Shown: in pieces, positions 1 through 9,399 of the stretch
Layout: every line of letters starts with the position of its first letter
Position numbering within the stretch: the stretch's first letter is position 1
From: CAYJBH01 sp964368625
GTDB lineage: Bacteria > Bacillota > Clostridia > Oscillospirales > Ruminococcaceae
Assembly (NCBI GenBank): GCA_964368625.1
Contig: CAYJBH010000013.1
Coordinates: 5,482-69,481, forward strand
Length of the DNA stretch: 64,000 bases
Direction of reading: 5' to 3'
The notes under the pieces: model-generated
Seen by the model: the letters and a program-made list of their open reading frames with translations, nothing else
What the model was told of the DNA's origin: nothing
Databases searched by the model: none
Program-made: the position numbers and the translations under genes

Positions 1-1527
1 GGTAGAGATCACGACCTTACTCAGACAATGCCTTGTCATGCATCTGATATCAATGCTATTATTCTTACTCACAGTCATATCGACCATTCAGGTCATATAC
101 CAATGTTGGTTAAAAATGGCTTTCAGGGTGTTATCTATTCTACCTCAGCGAGTCGTCGATTAGCAGAGCTACTTCTTTATGACTGCGCACACATACAGCA
201 AACAGAAATGAACTGGAAAAATAAAAAGCTAATTCGCGCTGGTAAGCCACCTGAAGAGGCTATCTATGATCGTGAGGATGTTACACAAACGATGCGCCTT
301 TTTAGTTCGGCGGAATATGGCGAGGTTATTGATGTTGGCGCTGATGTGACCTTAAAATTCTATGATGCCGGGCATCTATTGGGCTCTTCCATTGTTAGGA
401 TAGAGCTAACCGATACGAATGGTAAGCGTAGAGGGCTTGTATTCTCAGGAGATCTCGGAAACGACAGCCGTCCATTGCTTTGCGATCCCGATCATGTTAC
501 GGATGGAGACTGTGTTGTTATGGAGAGCACTTATGGTGCAAGAACACATGAGGGCCTTGATAACACCAAGGAAGAGCTTAAGAGTATTGTTAACAGCACT
601 TTTGCAAGAGGTGGCAAGGTTGTTATTCCTGCCTTTGCAGTGGGTCGCACACAGGAAATCTTATACCACCTACGTGAGCTGTTTGATGAGGGTGCTTTTA
701 GAGGATATGAACATTGCCCCGTATTTGTAGATAGTCCTATGGCTGTTGAGGCAACTAAACTGTTTGAAGAATATGCCGACAGCTATTTTGATGAAGATAC
801 GCGCTCTGTGCTTAGAAGAGGTGACGACCCGATCATCTTTGATCAATTGACCTTATCGGTCACAACAGAAGAATCGAGGCGAATTAATGCTTACAAAGGT
901 TCCTGCATAATAATTTCAGCATCTGGAATGTGTGATGCAGGCCGAATAAAGCATCATCTCAAATATAATTTATTCAACTCGAAAAATAGTATTGTGTTCG
1001 TTGGCTATCAAGCCGAAGGAACTCTTGGACGAAGATTACTTGAGGGAGCGAAAAAGGTAAATATCTTTGGTGAGACTGTATCTGTTAAGGCAATGATACG
1101 CAAAATTTCAGGAATTTCAGCCCATGCAGATCAACCGGCACTTGTTAAATGGATTTCACATTTTTCACCTTCACCCGCTACAATCTTCCTAAATCACGGT
1201 GATCCGGACTCCACCGAAGCATTATCGAAATTAGTTGAGGAGACTACTAAAGTTAAGCCGATTCAACCCAAAATTGGAGAAACCTTTGAACTAGAATTTG
1301 CCGGTGATACACATGCTGTAGCTACCGAGGTAGCAGCGGTAGCTGATGTTCCTGCTAAGTCGGTTAAGGTTGAGGCTGACCGTGCACTGTCAAGACTATA
1401 TGCAGTTGCAGGAAAGATTGGTTATTTGATAGAAACCGATCCTGAAGGCGAACACAAAGACATTATGCTTGCCGCTGAGAAGATAGAAGAAATTTGGAAA
1501 ATACTAAAACAAAACGACATAGCTTAA
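1..1527 (+). CDS. Beta-CASP metallo-beta-lactamase-fold nuclease (5' partial)
   Basis: This is an RNA- or DNA-processing metallo-hydrolase of the metallo-beta-lactamase plus beta-CASP family. The frame is open from base 1, so the usual N-terminal 30-40 residues lie outside the window and the first internal ATG (28) is not the true start. Visible motifs are the metal-binding HSHIDH, GHLLGSS, SGDLG, the beta-CASP strand VFVDSPMA, and the late AHAD histidine motif. A C-terminal extension of about 80 residues follows the catalytic core. The next gene starts 15 bases downstream, suggesting cotranscription. The family is certain; whether it acts on RNA or another substrate cannot be decided here. 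Confidence 0.9.
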   Translation, partial: GRDHDLTQTMPCHASDINAIILTHSHIDHSGHIPMLVKNGFQGVIYSTSASRRLAELLLYDCAHIQQTEMNWKNKKLIRAGKPPEEAIYDREDVTQTMRLFSSAEYGEVIDVGADVTLKFYDAGHLLGSSIVRIELTDTNGKRRGLVFSGDLGNDSRPLLCDPDHVTDGDCVVMESTYGARTHEGLDNTKEELKSIVNSTFARGGKVVIPAFAVGRTQEILYHLRELFDEGAFRGYEHCPVFVDSPMAVEATKLFEEYADSYFDEDTRSVLRRGDDPIIFDQLTLSVTTEESRRINAYKGSCIIISASGMCDAGRIKHHLKYNLFNSKNSIVFVGYQAEGTLGRRLLEGAKKVNIFGETVSVKAMIRKISGISAHADQPALVKWISHFSPSPATIFLNHGDPDSTEALSKLVEETTKVKPIQPKIGETFELEFAGDTHAVATEVAAVADVPAKSVKVEADRALSRLYAVAGKIGYLIETDPEGEHKDIMLAAEKIEEIWKILKQNDIA

Positions 1528-1542
1528 TATCAGAGGAGTAAT

Positions 1543-2145
1543 ATGATAGCGATTATAGATTACCTAGCCGGAAACGCACCGAGCGTGCTTTCGGCTGTAA
1601 ATCATCTTGGATTTGACGGAAGATTGATATCCTCACCGGATCAACTAAATGGAGCTACAAGGATTATTTTACCCGGAGTAGGGAGTGCGGGCGCAACCAT
1701 GCAGTCGTTAAAGGATGCAGGATTTATTGAGCCACTAACAAGTAGTGTTATGGAAAAAAAGATTCCATTTTTAGGTGTTTGCGTTGGAATGCAAATACTT
1801 TTTGAACATAGTGAAGAGGAAGATGCATCATGCTTAGGTTGGATAAAAGGTGATGTGATAAAATTTGACCAAAATGGTCTGAGAGTTCCGCAGATGGGTT
1901 GGAATCTAGTTGAGTTTAAGAAAGCCGTACCTTTTAATGCAGTTGATGATTATTTTTATTTTGTTAACTCCTATCATGTTAGACCTAAAGAAGATGTTAG
2001 CTGGGGAACAACAGAGTATGGAGAAATCTTTACATCGGCAGTTAATAAGGCTAATATATTTGGAACGCAGTTTCATATAGAAAAGAGTGGTGAAGCCGGT
2101 TTAAATCTTTTAAAAGGTTTTATTGAGGGAGGTGCAGGATGCTAA
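1543..2145 (+). CDS. hisH: HisH-like glutamine amidotransferase subunit
   Basis: This is a class I glutamine amidotransferase of the imidazole glycerol phosphate synthase type, 200 residues, the normal length. The nucleophile is Cys80 in GVCVGMQ, the oxyanion-strand motif PGVG is present, and His178/Glu180 sit in FHIEKS, so the glutaminase triad is intact. An RBS (gaggag) precedes the ATG. It overlaps the hisF-like gene by 7 bases, as expected for partner subunits. No other histidine genes are near, and the HisF partner lacks a catalytic aspartate, so the substrate may not be the histidine intermediate. Confidence 0.85.
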   Translation: MIAIIDYLAGNAPSVLSAVNHLGFDGRLISSPDQLNGATRIILPGVGSAGATMQSLKDAGFIEPLTSSVMEKKIPFLGVCVGMQILFEHSEEEDASCLGWIKGDVIKFDQNGLRVPQMGWNLVEFKKAVPFNAVDDYFYFVNSYHVRPKEDVSWGTTEYGEIFTSAVNKANIFGTQFHIEKSGEAGLNLLKGFIEGGAGC

Positions 2146-2930
2146 CACGTCGTCTTATCGCATGTTTTGACGTAGTAAATGGCAACGTTACTAAGGCACA
2201 ACAATTTGAAGACAATATTCATGTAGCGCCAGCACAGGAGCTTGCAGAAAAGGTATACGCCAACGGCATTGACGAGCTTGTATTCTATGATATAAAGGCT
2301 AGTGCAGAAAAGAGAAGAATAGATATTGAAATGGTAAAAAAGGTAGCTAGGAAGGTTTTTATACCATTTACTGTTGGCGGCGGAATCAAAAATCTCGACG
2401 ATATGTATATGACACTAAAAGCCGGTGCGGAAAAAATAAGCATTGATTCTATGGCTGTGCGTAATCCTGATATAATAACTGAAGGGGCCAAAGCTTTTGG
2501 TTCACAATGCATAGTATTGTCCACTCAGGTCAAAAAGGTTGAAGTGAGCGAGAAGATACCAAGTGGATACGAAGTTTTTATAGATGGTGCACGACTAGCT
2601 ACAGGTCTTGATGCACTTGAGTGGGTAAAGCGAGGTGAGGAACTCGGAGCCGGTGAGGTTTGCCTTAACAGTATTGATAACGATGGCATGGTTGGAGGCT
2701 ACGAGATGGAGATAACCAAGCTTGCAGCAGAGAGCTTAAATATACCACTCATTGCATCTGGCGGCGCAGGAAAGCCAGAACATCTTGAACATCTTTTTTT
2801 AAACTGTCATGCACAGGCAGCAATTATGAGTAGTATGTTGTATTCGCCAAGGCTTGAAAAGAATTATACGGTGGCAGAGGTAAAGGAATATTTAATTAAA
2901 TGTGGCATACCGATGAGGCCACATTCGTAA
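2139..2930 (+). CDS. hisF: HisF-like cyclase subunit with Asp130 replaced by Gln
   Basis: This is a (beta/alpha)8 barrel related to the cyclase subunit of imidazole glycerol phosphate synthase, 263 residues. Asp11 (CFDV), Lys19, the VGGGI phosphate loop, SIDNDG and ASGGAGKPEH are kept. The catalytic base position 130 reads Gln (IVLSTQVKK; canonical HisF has IDxK here) and Asn103 is Asp. In the family, Asp11 and Asp130 are both needed for cyclisation. It is translationally coupled to the amidotransferase and followed 27 bases later by a nucleosidase gene. It may be a paralogue with altered chemistry or a compromised HisF. Family membership is secure; function is uncertain. Confidence 0.8.
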   Translation: MLTRRLIACFDVVNGNVTKAQQFEDNIHVAPAQELAEKVYANGIDELVFYDIKASAEKRRIDIEMVKKVARKVFIPFTVGGGIKNLDDMYMTLKAGAEKISIDSMAVRNPDIITEGAKAFGSQCIVLSTQVKKVEVSEKIPSGYEVFIDGARLATGLDALEWVKRGEELGAGEVCLNSIDNDGMVGGYEMEITKLAAESLNIPLIASGGAGKPEHLEHLFLNCHAQAAIMSSMLYSPRLEKNYTVAEVKEYLIKCGIPMRPHS

Positions 2931-2957
2931 TCTTGAAACAAATTAAGAGGATTATAA

Positions 2958-3665
2958 ATGATATATAAAAGAATAGGCGTGATAGGCGCACTGGAAAAAG
3001 AAATCCAGCTTACCGTTTCACATATGAATAGTGTAGCTGTTAGCAAGGTTGGAGGTGTAGAATTTCACACCGGAAACTGTAAAGGTGTAGAGCTTGTCGT
3101 TTGTTGTGCCGGTATGGGAAAAGCTGCCGCTGCCGCTGCTACACAGCTACTGTGCAGCCATTTTTCGTGTAATGCAGTTATTTTTAGTGGAATTGCTGGT
3201 AACATGAGCGGAAAGGTTGGAATAAATGAGGTAGTTTTAGGGGAATCGGTTTTCTATCATGATGCCGAGATTGAGATGTTGGCACAGTCGTATCCGCATT
3301 TAAAAGCCTACACTGCTGACAGTGCACTTATTTCTGCAGCCGATAAGGCCTGCGCTTTAATTGGTGTTAAACACATATGTGGAAGTATAGCTACAGGTGA
3401 TCTGTTTGTTGGAAGTAACAAGTTAAAGGCGGATATACGCACACGTTGCAACCCTGATTGTGTTGAAATGGAGGGCGCATCTATAAGTCATATTGCCGCA
3501 AAAAATAATATCCCATGCCTAATAATTCGTAGTATTAGTGATAACGCAGACGATATTGCCGGTGAAGAAGTGGCGGGTAATGATAAATTTGATGTAACAG
3601 AATTTTGTGAAACAGCATCATCAATACTGTTAAGAACTATAACAATAGTAAATAATATTACATAA
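2958..3665 (+). CDS. mtnN: 5'-methylthioadenosine/S-adenosylhomocysteine nucleosidase family
   Basis: This is a nucleoside phosphorylase-like hydrolase that cleaves adenine from MTA or SAH. It is 235 residues, close to the usual ~230. Motifs are IGVIGALEKEI at the N-terminus (Glu in the active site), GMGKAAAA, FSGIAG, the substrate-site CVEMEGA and RSISDNAD with the catalytic Asp. An RBS (aagagg) precedes the ATG. It is the last gene of the rightward run with the HisH/HisF-like pair, and a separate promoter starts the next gene. Linkage to that pair may mean the pair acts on a nucleotide- or AdoMet-derived compound; that is inference. Confidence 0.87.
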   Translation: MIYKRIGVIGALEKEIQLTVSHMNSVAVSKVGGVEFHTGNCKGVELVVCCAGMGKAAAAAATQLLCSHFSCNAVIFSGIAGNMSGKVGINEVVLGESVFYHDAEIEMLAQSYPHLKAYTADSALISAADKACALIGVKHICGSIATGDLFVGSNKLKADIRTRCNPDCVEMEGASISHIAAKNNIPCLIIRSISDNADDIAGEEVAGNDKFDVTEFCETASSILLRTITIVNNIT

Positions 3666-3716
3666 AGTAATATAACCTTGTCGAAAAAATGTGATGTCTA
3701 CAAGAAAAAACAATTA

Positions 3717-3745
3717 TTGACAAACGTATTTACTTATTGTATACT
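3717..3745 (+). promoter_or_regulatory. Sigma-A promoter for the GH25 muramidase
   Basis: TTGACA at 3717-3722 and TATACT at 3740-3745 are separated by exactly 17 bases. The ATG lies 33 bases beyond the -10 with an aagggg RBS. Confidence 0.8.
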
Positions 3746-3777
3746 AACTATATAATTATTACAAACAAGGGGAAGTA

Positions 3778-6132
3778 ATGCGATTTGTAAAGGGCGATAA
3801 AAAAGTACCTTTTTACGAAAATAACAAAGCAGTTGATAAAAATAAAGGTAATCTGAATGCTAACGTGCAGGGATCGGATTCTATAGATAAAAGACCAAAT
3901 AGCCAGAAATACAGACCAACTACAACAAAAGCAGATGGTATAATATATACAGCAAAGCCTGGATCTGTTACCGATGTACTTAATCTTGTAAAATCAGACA
4001 AGCTAAGTAGCGGTGGTGCTACCGTGGCTGTATTTGATGCCGAAAAACCGCAGATAACAGGCGAGCCTATTAAGGAAGAGAAGATTACTTTACCAACTGA
4101 ACCTGTAGTAAAGAATTCGTTTTCAGATAGATTAAAGGTTTTGGACGAAATTGCACCGCTACCGGAGGCTAGAGCAAAAAAATCAAGAAAGATAAAGTCT
4201 GAAAAAAATAAAGGTAAAGGTAAAGGTAAATCGAGAGTTGCCGTTATCTCCTCGGTAGTAGGATTATCATTAATCATCATAGCAACATCAGTTTATGGGT
4301 TCCTGTATTTTAATGAACTAATCCCTGTAAATCTTCTTGATAATGTATCGGCAACAGAAAACATAACAGAGCATGAAGAATTGATACTACTTCCCATGGG
4401 CTCGCCGGTAACGGAATATGAGCTGTTAAGCGCGAATATAGAAAATTCTACTGCTACGGCACTAGAGCTTTCGCTTGCTTCTGCTAAAGACTTGCTTGAA
4501 ATAAGAGTTGTTGACTCAAGCGGTCAATTAGTGGAAGGTCTTCCACTTGAGGTTACCATAGTAGATCCGGAGGGAGATAGTAATTCCTATGATATAGGAG
4601 ACAACGGTTCTTTGGAGTTAGATGAACTTGAGATAGAGGGTCGATATGCCGTTATTCTTCATCCGGTTGAAGGATATCCAATTGTAGAACCTAAATTCAT
4701 AAATATTAAACTTGAAATAGACACGACACCAATTGATGCAGAAACATTAAAGGATATAGTTAAAGACGAGTCAGAGGTTGATGTTTCCAAGGAAGATTCT
4801 CTGTATAACGGATCTTCATCCGCAGATTCTGATGGAACAGCCCCGGCCCCGGCAACTGTTATAACACCTGTTCCTTCGGATAAAGACGGCACTACCGAAA
4901 CCGTAGGAGCGGAAACATACTATCTCCCTAAAGATGGTGTAAAGACTTTTACCATTACAGATGGCGAGCATTCCGGTGATTACATTTTTACACTAGACGG
5001 TAATGGTAGGATTATTGGTGCAGTAAAAGTGGTCCCTGTGACCGCATCAGTCAATACATTGTCCGGTGAATATTCTACTTTTAATTTTATATCATCATTG
5101 TTTATTAACACAAATAATACTGTAGATACTACGAGTGGCAGCCGTACATCGGTTACTGATAGTTCACTCTCTCTACCCGGTTCATCTTCGGAAGTGATAA
5201 GTAGCAGCTCTTCTGCTTCAACCCCTTCTTCTTCCAGCGAGAGTACAGACAGTGGCAGCTCAAGTGGAGATGATAATCAACAGCCAACAACCACCGAGAC
5301 GGTTTCTAACAGTATATTATTCAGTGGCTCGGGGAACAATCTTTTAATGCGAGAGCCATTTAGTGGCTTTGCAGTAAAATATGAAAGCGTTGGAGAGACT
5401 ATTTATTATGGATGGCACACTATAAATGGTGATGAGTATTATTATGATGTTAACGGTAATATTATTACCGGATATGTTTCAATAAATGGAGTTTTTTATA
5501 CCTTTTCATCTGACGGTAAGTTACAAAAGAGCATAACTGATGGAATAGATGTTTCTAAGTATCAACCGAACATCGATTGGAATGCAGTAAAGGCAAGCGG
5601 AATTGACTTTGCTATTATAAGGGTAGGATATCGTGGTTATTCATATGGAACCTTGGTAGAAGATCCATACTATAGACAGCACATAGAGGGAGCTATTAAT
5701 GCTGGCTTAAAGGTTGGAATTTATATTTATTCTCAGGCAATAACAGTTCAGGAAGCTATAGAGGAGGCAAGTTTTTGTCTTCAGATGACCAGTGGCTATA
5801 CTCTTGAATATGGCATTACATTTGATACCGAATATGAAGCCAACGGAGGTAGAGCAAATAGCCTTTCAACTGCTCTTAGAACCGAGATAGCCAACACATT
5901 CTGTGATACTATTCGCCAGGGTGGCAGAGTACCTATGATTTATTCAAATAAGTCTTGGCTTTTAAACCAACTTGACTATACAGCTATCGACCATAACAGA
6001 ATATGGCTTGCACATTATACAGCACAAACCGATTTTGCCTATCGTTATGACATTTGGCAGTACACAAGTACCGGAAATGTAGCCGGTATATCCGGAAACT
6101 GTGACATGAACTTTAGTTACATAATTCCTTAA
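3778..6132 (+). CDS. Membrane-anchored GH25 muramidase with long cytoplasmic N-terminus
   Basis: This is a peptidoglycan hydrolase (lysozyme, glycoside hydrolase family 25), 784 residues. Residues 1-150 are charged and Lys-rich with no signal peptide. One membrane segment lies near 154-176, giving a predicted type II topology with the rest outside. The middle contains acidic segments, a Ser-rich linker (about 470-500) and a Tyr/Gly repeat resembling choline/glucan-binding repeats (YYYDVNGNIITGY). The GH25 domain spans 588-784, starting DGIDVSKYQ, with the acidic pair Asp683 and Glu685 in FDTEYE. Its stop codon shares the TTAA tetramer with the stop of the convergent MFS gene. Confidence 0.9.
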   Translation: MRFVKGDKKVPFYENNKAVDKNKGNLNANVQGSDSIDKRPNSQKYRPTTTKADGIIYTAKPGSVTDVLNLVKSDKLSSGGATVAVFDAEKPQITGEPIKEEKITLPTEPVVKNSFSDRLKVLDEIAPLPEARAKKSRKIKSEKNKGKGKGKSRVAVISSVVGLSLIIIATSVYGFLYFNELIPVNLLDNVSATENITEHEELILLPMGSPVTEYELLSANIENSTATALELSLASAKDLLEIRVVDSSGQLVEGLPLEVTIVDPEGDSNSYDIGDNGSLELDELEIEGRYAVILHPVEGYPIVEPKFINIKLEIDTTPIDAETLKDIVKDESEVDVSKEDSLYNGSSSADSDGTAPAPATVITPVPSDKDGTTETVGAETYYLPKDGVKTFTITDGEHSGDYIFTLDGNGRIIGAVKVVPVTASVNTLSGEYSTFNFISSLFINTNNTVDTTSGSRTSVTDSSLSLPGSSSEVISSSSSASTPSSSSESTDSGSSSGDDNQQPTTTETVSNSILFSGSGNNLLMREPFSGFAVKYESVGETIYYGWHTINGDEYYYDVNGNIITGYVSINGVFYTFSSDGKLQKSITDGIDVSKYQPNIDWNAVKASGIDFAIIRVGYRGYSYGTLVEDPYYRQHIEGAINAGLKVGIYIYSQAITVQEAIEEASFCLQMTSGYTLEYGITFDTEYEANGGRANSLSTALRTEIANTFCDTIRQGGRVPMIYSNKSWLLNQLDYTAIDHNRIWLAHYTAQTDFAYRYDIWQYTSTGNVAGISGNCDMNFSYIIP

Positions 6133-7313
6133 AACATTTTATCTAGGTTATGATTTGTATGCTTAATGCGTTTTAACATTAGCTCATATATTGAAATCAT
6201 TGTAATAAGTATTATGCCGTTAAATACTGGATAAAGGTCAAAACCTATTGTTCTACCAACAACTCCAAATAGTGCAGGCATAGCAAGAATTCCAACATAG
6301 GCAGATGCCATCTGAACACCGGTTACCGCCTGAACATTCTTAGCCCCAAAGTTCTCTGGGGCAGAATGTATTATACACGGGAAAACAGGTGCTGAACCTA
6401 GCCCTATCAGTGAGAGTCCAACCAGAGCAACAACGCCACCAAGTGGTAGCAACAAGACAATTACGCCAAGAACCATTATGGTAGCTCCGGCTCGAATCAT
6501 CTGTTTATCATTATATTTCATTGCAATAAAGCCACAGATACCACGCCCTATCGTAATCCCAAGATAGTAGAGTGCGGAAAATCCGGCAGCAATTTCGGGA
6601 TCAAAGCCGCGATTGAAAACAAGATAACTCCCTGCCCACATGCCAACGGTACTTTCCACTGCACAAAAACAAAAAAATGCCACTGCAATATAACTTACTC
6701 CCGGTATCTTAAAAATCTCCTTTAATGAGGGAGATTTTTTATTTTTATCGGCATTAAACTTTAAAGATTTTATTCTCCATGCTTTACTGCTAATAAAAAT
6801 AATTGTAGCAAGGAAAGTCTGAATTGTGAAAAGAATAATATATCCAAGTCTAAACGTTTGTCCGCCGGTGAGCGCCATTCCCATTATGTAGGGCCCAAGA
6901 GTAGCCCCCACTCCCCACATGCAATGTAGCCAGCTCATATGCTTGCTTTGAAAATTAACTGCAACAAAGCTATTTAAGGTAACATCTACACATCCTGCAC
7001 CTAAGCCATAAGGTATTGCCCAAAGGCATATAAATAGGAATGATGGTGCAGATGAAAAACCGAAAAGTGATACTGCAGTTGTAAATATGCTAAAAGTTAC
7101 AACTTTATGGACTCCTATGATGTTTATAATACGTCCTGCATTTAGGCTTGATATAATTGTACCTGCAGAAATAATTATAGTAACAATACCCATGTTGGAG
7201 ATTGAAGTGTTAAATTCCTCACTTATCACCGGCCATGCTGAACCTAAAACAGCATCAGGAAGTCCTAGGCTTATAAAGGATATGTATATAAGTGCTAGCA
7301 GTAATCCAATCAT
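6129..7313 (-). CDS. MFS transporter, sugar-permease-like
   Basis: This is a 12-helix major facilitator protein of 394 residues. The N-terminal GLPDAVLGSAWP and the later WLHCMWGVGATLGP resemble the fucose/glucose permease-like branch (FucP/YfkF type). The loop NAGRIINIIGVHKV replaces the usual GxLaDrxGRR signature. The substrate is not determinable. Its start overlaps the upstream LtaS-like gene by 4 bases (ATGA), so the two are translationally coupled and may handle related surface or carbohydrate material. Confidence 0.85.
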   Translation of the reverse strand: MIGLLLALIYISFISLGLPDAVLGSAWPVISEEFNTSISNMGIVTIIISAGTIISSLNAGRIINIIGVHKVVTFSIFTTAVSLFGFSSAPSFLFICLWAIPYGLGAGCVDVTLNSFVAVNFQSKHMSWLHCMWGVGATLGPYIMGMALTGGQTFRLGYIILFTIQTFLATIIFISSKAWRIKSLKFNADKNKKSPSLKEIFKIPGVSYIAVAFFCFCAVESTVGMWAGSYLVFNRGFDPEIAAGFSALYYLGITIGRGICGFIAMKYNDKQMIRAGATIMVLGVIVLLLPLGGVVALVGLSLIGLGSAPVFPCIIHSAPENFGAKNVQAVTGVQMASAYVGILAMPALFGVVGRTIGFDLYPVFNGIILITMISIYELMLKRIKHTNHNLDKMF

Positions 7314-9247
7314 AAAACGCCTTCAATTTCTAATAAGTATTCATTTCCAAATAATAAATCATATTGAAGCATAGAATGGTTGTAAAGCAGGCTATTTTGT
7401 TCCATGGTTCTCTCACGAGTAAAGCTGTCATCATTAAAGAACAGGACGCCTTTATTGTTTGCGGTATAATAGTTAAGTTGTTGTAGCAAAAGGTCGTAAA
7501 ATAATGGAGTTTCCATCGAATAAAGCTCTAACATTACAGCAGGTATGTTATAGGTAGATAATACACCTAGATCAATTTTGGTGTTTTCTTTGTTGCTCCA
7601 AATTAGTAGCGGAAGTTTATAAAGATTAGGATCGGTGGTGTCACCAGCTTCTATATACCCGGTGTCCTCAAATATTCCATAGCCATTCGACATGGGGTTT
7701 AGATGATCGCCCCAAAATACCACAATGGTAGGCTTATCTATGGACAAGAGATAATCTGTAAGCTTTCCAAGTGCACTATCCATTTCACTAATTCCCGTTG
7801 CACAGTCGCTTAACTCTCCAAGAATATTTTCGCTGATATTTCCGACATTATCGGTTACACTAACCAGCTCATTGCTTGGGTAGGAATCAGGGGAATAGGT
7901 AGTATGATTTTGCATCGTTACTGCATGGATGAAGAGGGAGGTGTCATCAGTTGAACGGTTTTGTTGTTCTAAGATTATTCGATCAATCATTGCATCGTCG
8001 GATATAAATCCACGTCGACGTGTAGCATCAGACATCTGTTCTTCGGCAATAAATGTGTCGATACCAAGGCGTGGATAAGCAACATCACGATTCCAAAAGC
8101 GTTCGCCATAGCCATGTATAGCCATTGTTTCGTAACCATCATTCTTTAATAACCATGGAAGCGAGAAAATATCATTGTTAATATATTGCTGAAAGGGTTT
8201 GCTACCGGAAGGTAAGAATTCCATCGAAAATCCGGTTAACGCCTCAAACTCTACATCACATGTTCCGCCACCATAGCTTGGCGAATATGCCCAACCACTT
8301 GCAGCCTCCTCGGCTAAACGATTAAAGTTTGGCATAAGCTCTCTGTCATAAGTAATGCCATGAAGTTCCTCCATATCCCAAAATCCCTCTGCCATTATGA
8401 ATATTATGTCTGGCTGTGTTCCTTCAGAAAAATCTGAGTTATTATTTTCAGCATAGATAAATGACAGATTGCTTTGTTCAATTTGGTTTGCAATGTCCTG
8501 AACAGTATCCTTATCATAGTCGCTTGGTCTATCTATATTAAGAAGTGGAACGTTTGTTAAAAAACCTGAAATAGCACCATAATATCGATAGTACCTATCC
8601 TGCATCCACATATCCGGAATAATTCCCAGTGCAAGAGTAGCTGTTGAATTAAAAAAAACAAAAAATAGAAAAGCAAGAGTAGCCACGGCAGAGATAACAG
8701 AGAAAACAATTCTTTTAACAATACCAAGGTTGATATTATTAAAGGCTAAACGCTTGGCTAAATAAGAAAGAGTTAAAATAAATGAATAAATTAATATAGT
8801 TACTATCATGGACGGTTGAACCTGCAATGTAACCTCATCAGCAATTCCTATCAACTCATCAATCTGAAGTAAATCCCAAGGCAACAAGGGCTCATTACGC
8901 ATCGAGAGTTTGAAGAAGGTAGCTGTGCCAATAAGATTACCAAATAGTCCAACAAAAACAATAGCAGGCCAATGTCTGTTTGTAATCAACAATAAACTAA
9001 TATATGTAAAAAAAAGCAGAAGGAAGGAAATAAAAAAGCTTAAAAAATTGTGTTTTATAGCATCAGCAAAAACTAAAGCAGGCCCCTGTGATAACAAGCT
9101 ACCTCGTGCATTCCACTCGGTGGTAAGTATTGTGATAACAGGAACTAAGAAGCAAAAGGCAGCATGAATAATAACACCAACCCAATTAGTGGGTTGAGGG
9201 TTTGAGCCAACATTGTCTTTTCTGTATGTGAAAGTAAATTTGTTCAT
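7310..9247 (-). CDS. LtaS-like membrane sulfatase-family synthase
   Basis: This is a polyglycerol-phosphate (lipoteichoic acid) synthase-like enzyme, 645 residues. About five membrane helices occupy the first ~200 residues, followed by an extracellular alkaline-phosphatase/sulfatase fold from about residue 275 (PDIIFIMAEGFWD). The nucleophile is expected at Thr ~326 in GGGTCDVEFEALTGF. Metal ligands are the FWNRD and FWGDHLNP motifs. It resembles the larger clostridial LTA-synthase family rather than short Bacillus LtaS. The start overlaps the stop of a decayed upstream reading frame (ATGA). Substrate could be phosphatidylglycerol or another phospholipid headgroup. Confidence 0.85.
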   Translation of the reverse strand: MNKFTFTYRKDNVGSNPQPTNWVGVIIHAAFCFLVPVITILTTEWNARGSLLSQGPALVFADAIKHNFLSFFISFLLLFFTYISLLLITNRHWPAIVFVGLFGNLIGTATFFKLSMRNEPLLPWDLLQIDELIGIADEVTLQVQPSMIVTILIYSFILTLSYLAKRLAFNNINLGIVKRIVFSVISAVATLAFLFFVFFNSTATLALGIIPDMWMQDRYYRYYGAISGFLTNVPLLNIDRPSDYDKDTVQDIANQIEQSNLSFIYAENNNSDFSEGTQPDIIFIMAEGFWDMEELHGITYDRELMPNFNRLAEEAASGWAYSPSYGGGTCDVEFEALTGFSMEFLPSGSKPFQQYINNDIFSLPWLLKNDGYETMAIHGYGERFWNRDVAYPRLGIDTFIAEEQMSDATRRRGFISDDAMIDRIILEQQNRSTDDTSLFIHAVTMQNHTTYSPDSYPSNELVSVTDNVGNISENILGELSDCATGISEMDSALGKLTDYLLSIDKPTIVVFWGDHLNPMSNGYGIFEDTGYIEAGDTTDPNLYKLPLLIWSNKENTKIDLGVLSTYNIPAVMLELYSMETPLFYDLLLQQLNYYTANNKGVLFFNDDSFTRERTMEQNSLLYNHSMLQYDLLFGNEYLLEIEGVL

Positions 9248-9399
9248 TTATTAAATTCTTTAACCATGTATGTGTATTTACGTAGCATAATTCCTAATAG
9301 CACAAATGAAGTACCAGAAAAAAAGCTTGCAAGCGATAAAAAAGTTAAAACGCTATTATTGATAAAAGGATTATATGATTGCGAATAAAATAGCCATAA
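9244..9399 (-). pseudogene. C-terminal remnant of a membrane protein, coupled to the LtaS-like gene
   Basis: A 51-codon open frame with no start codon ends in a TGA that overlaps the LtaS-like ATG (ATGA). It encodes a plausible membrane helix (FLSLASFFSGTSFVLLGIML) followed by a basic tail. A second hydrophobic stretch (FMYLIMAILFAII) lies directly upstream in another frame, so one frameshift would join them. The coupling to the next start suggests a former real gene, now broken, or a sequencing frameshift. No family was recognised. Confidence 0.4.

Noticed and set aside
6129..6132. Shared TTAA stop of convergent genes as possible regulatory site
   Set aside because: Convergent stop overlap is common in compact genomes; no further signal seen.
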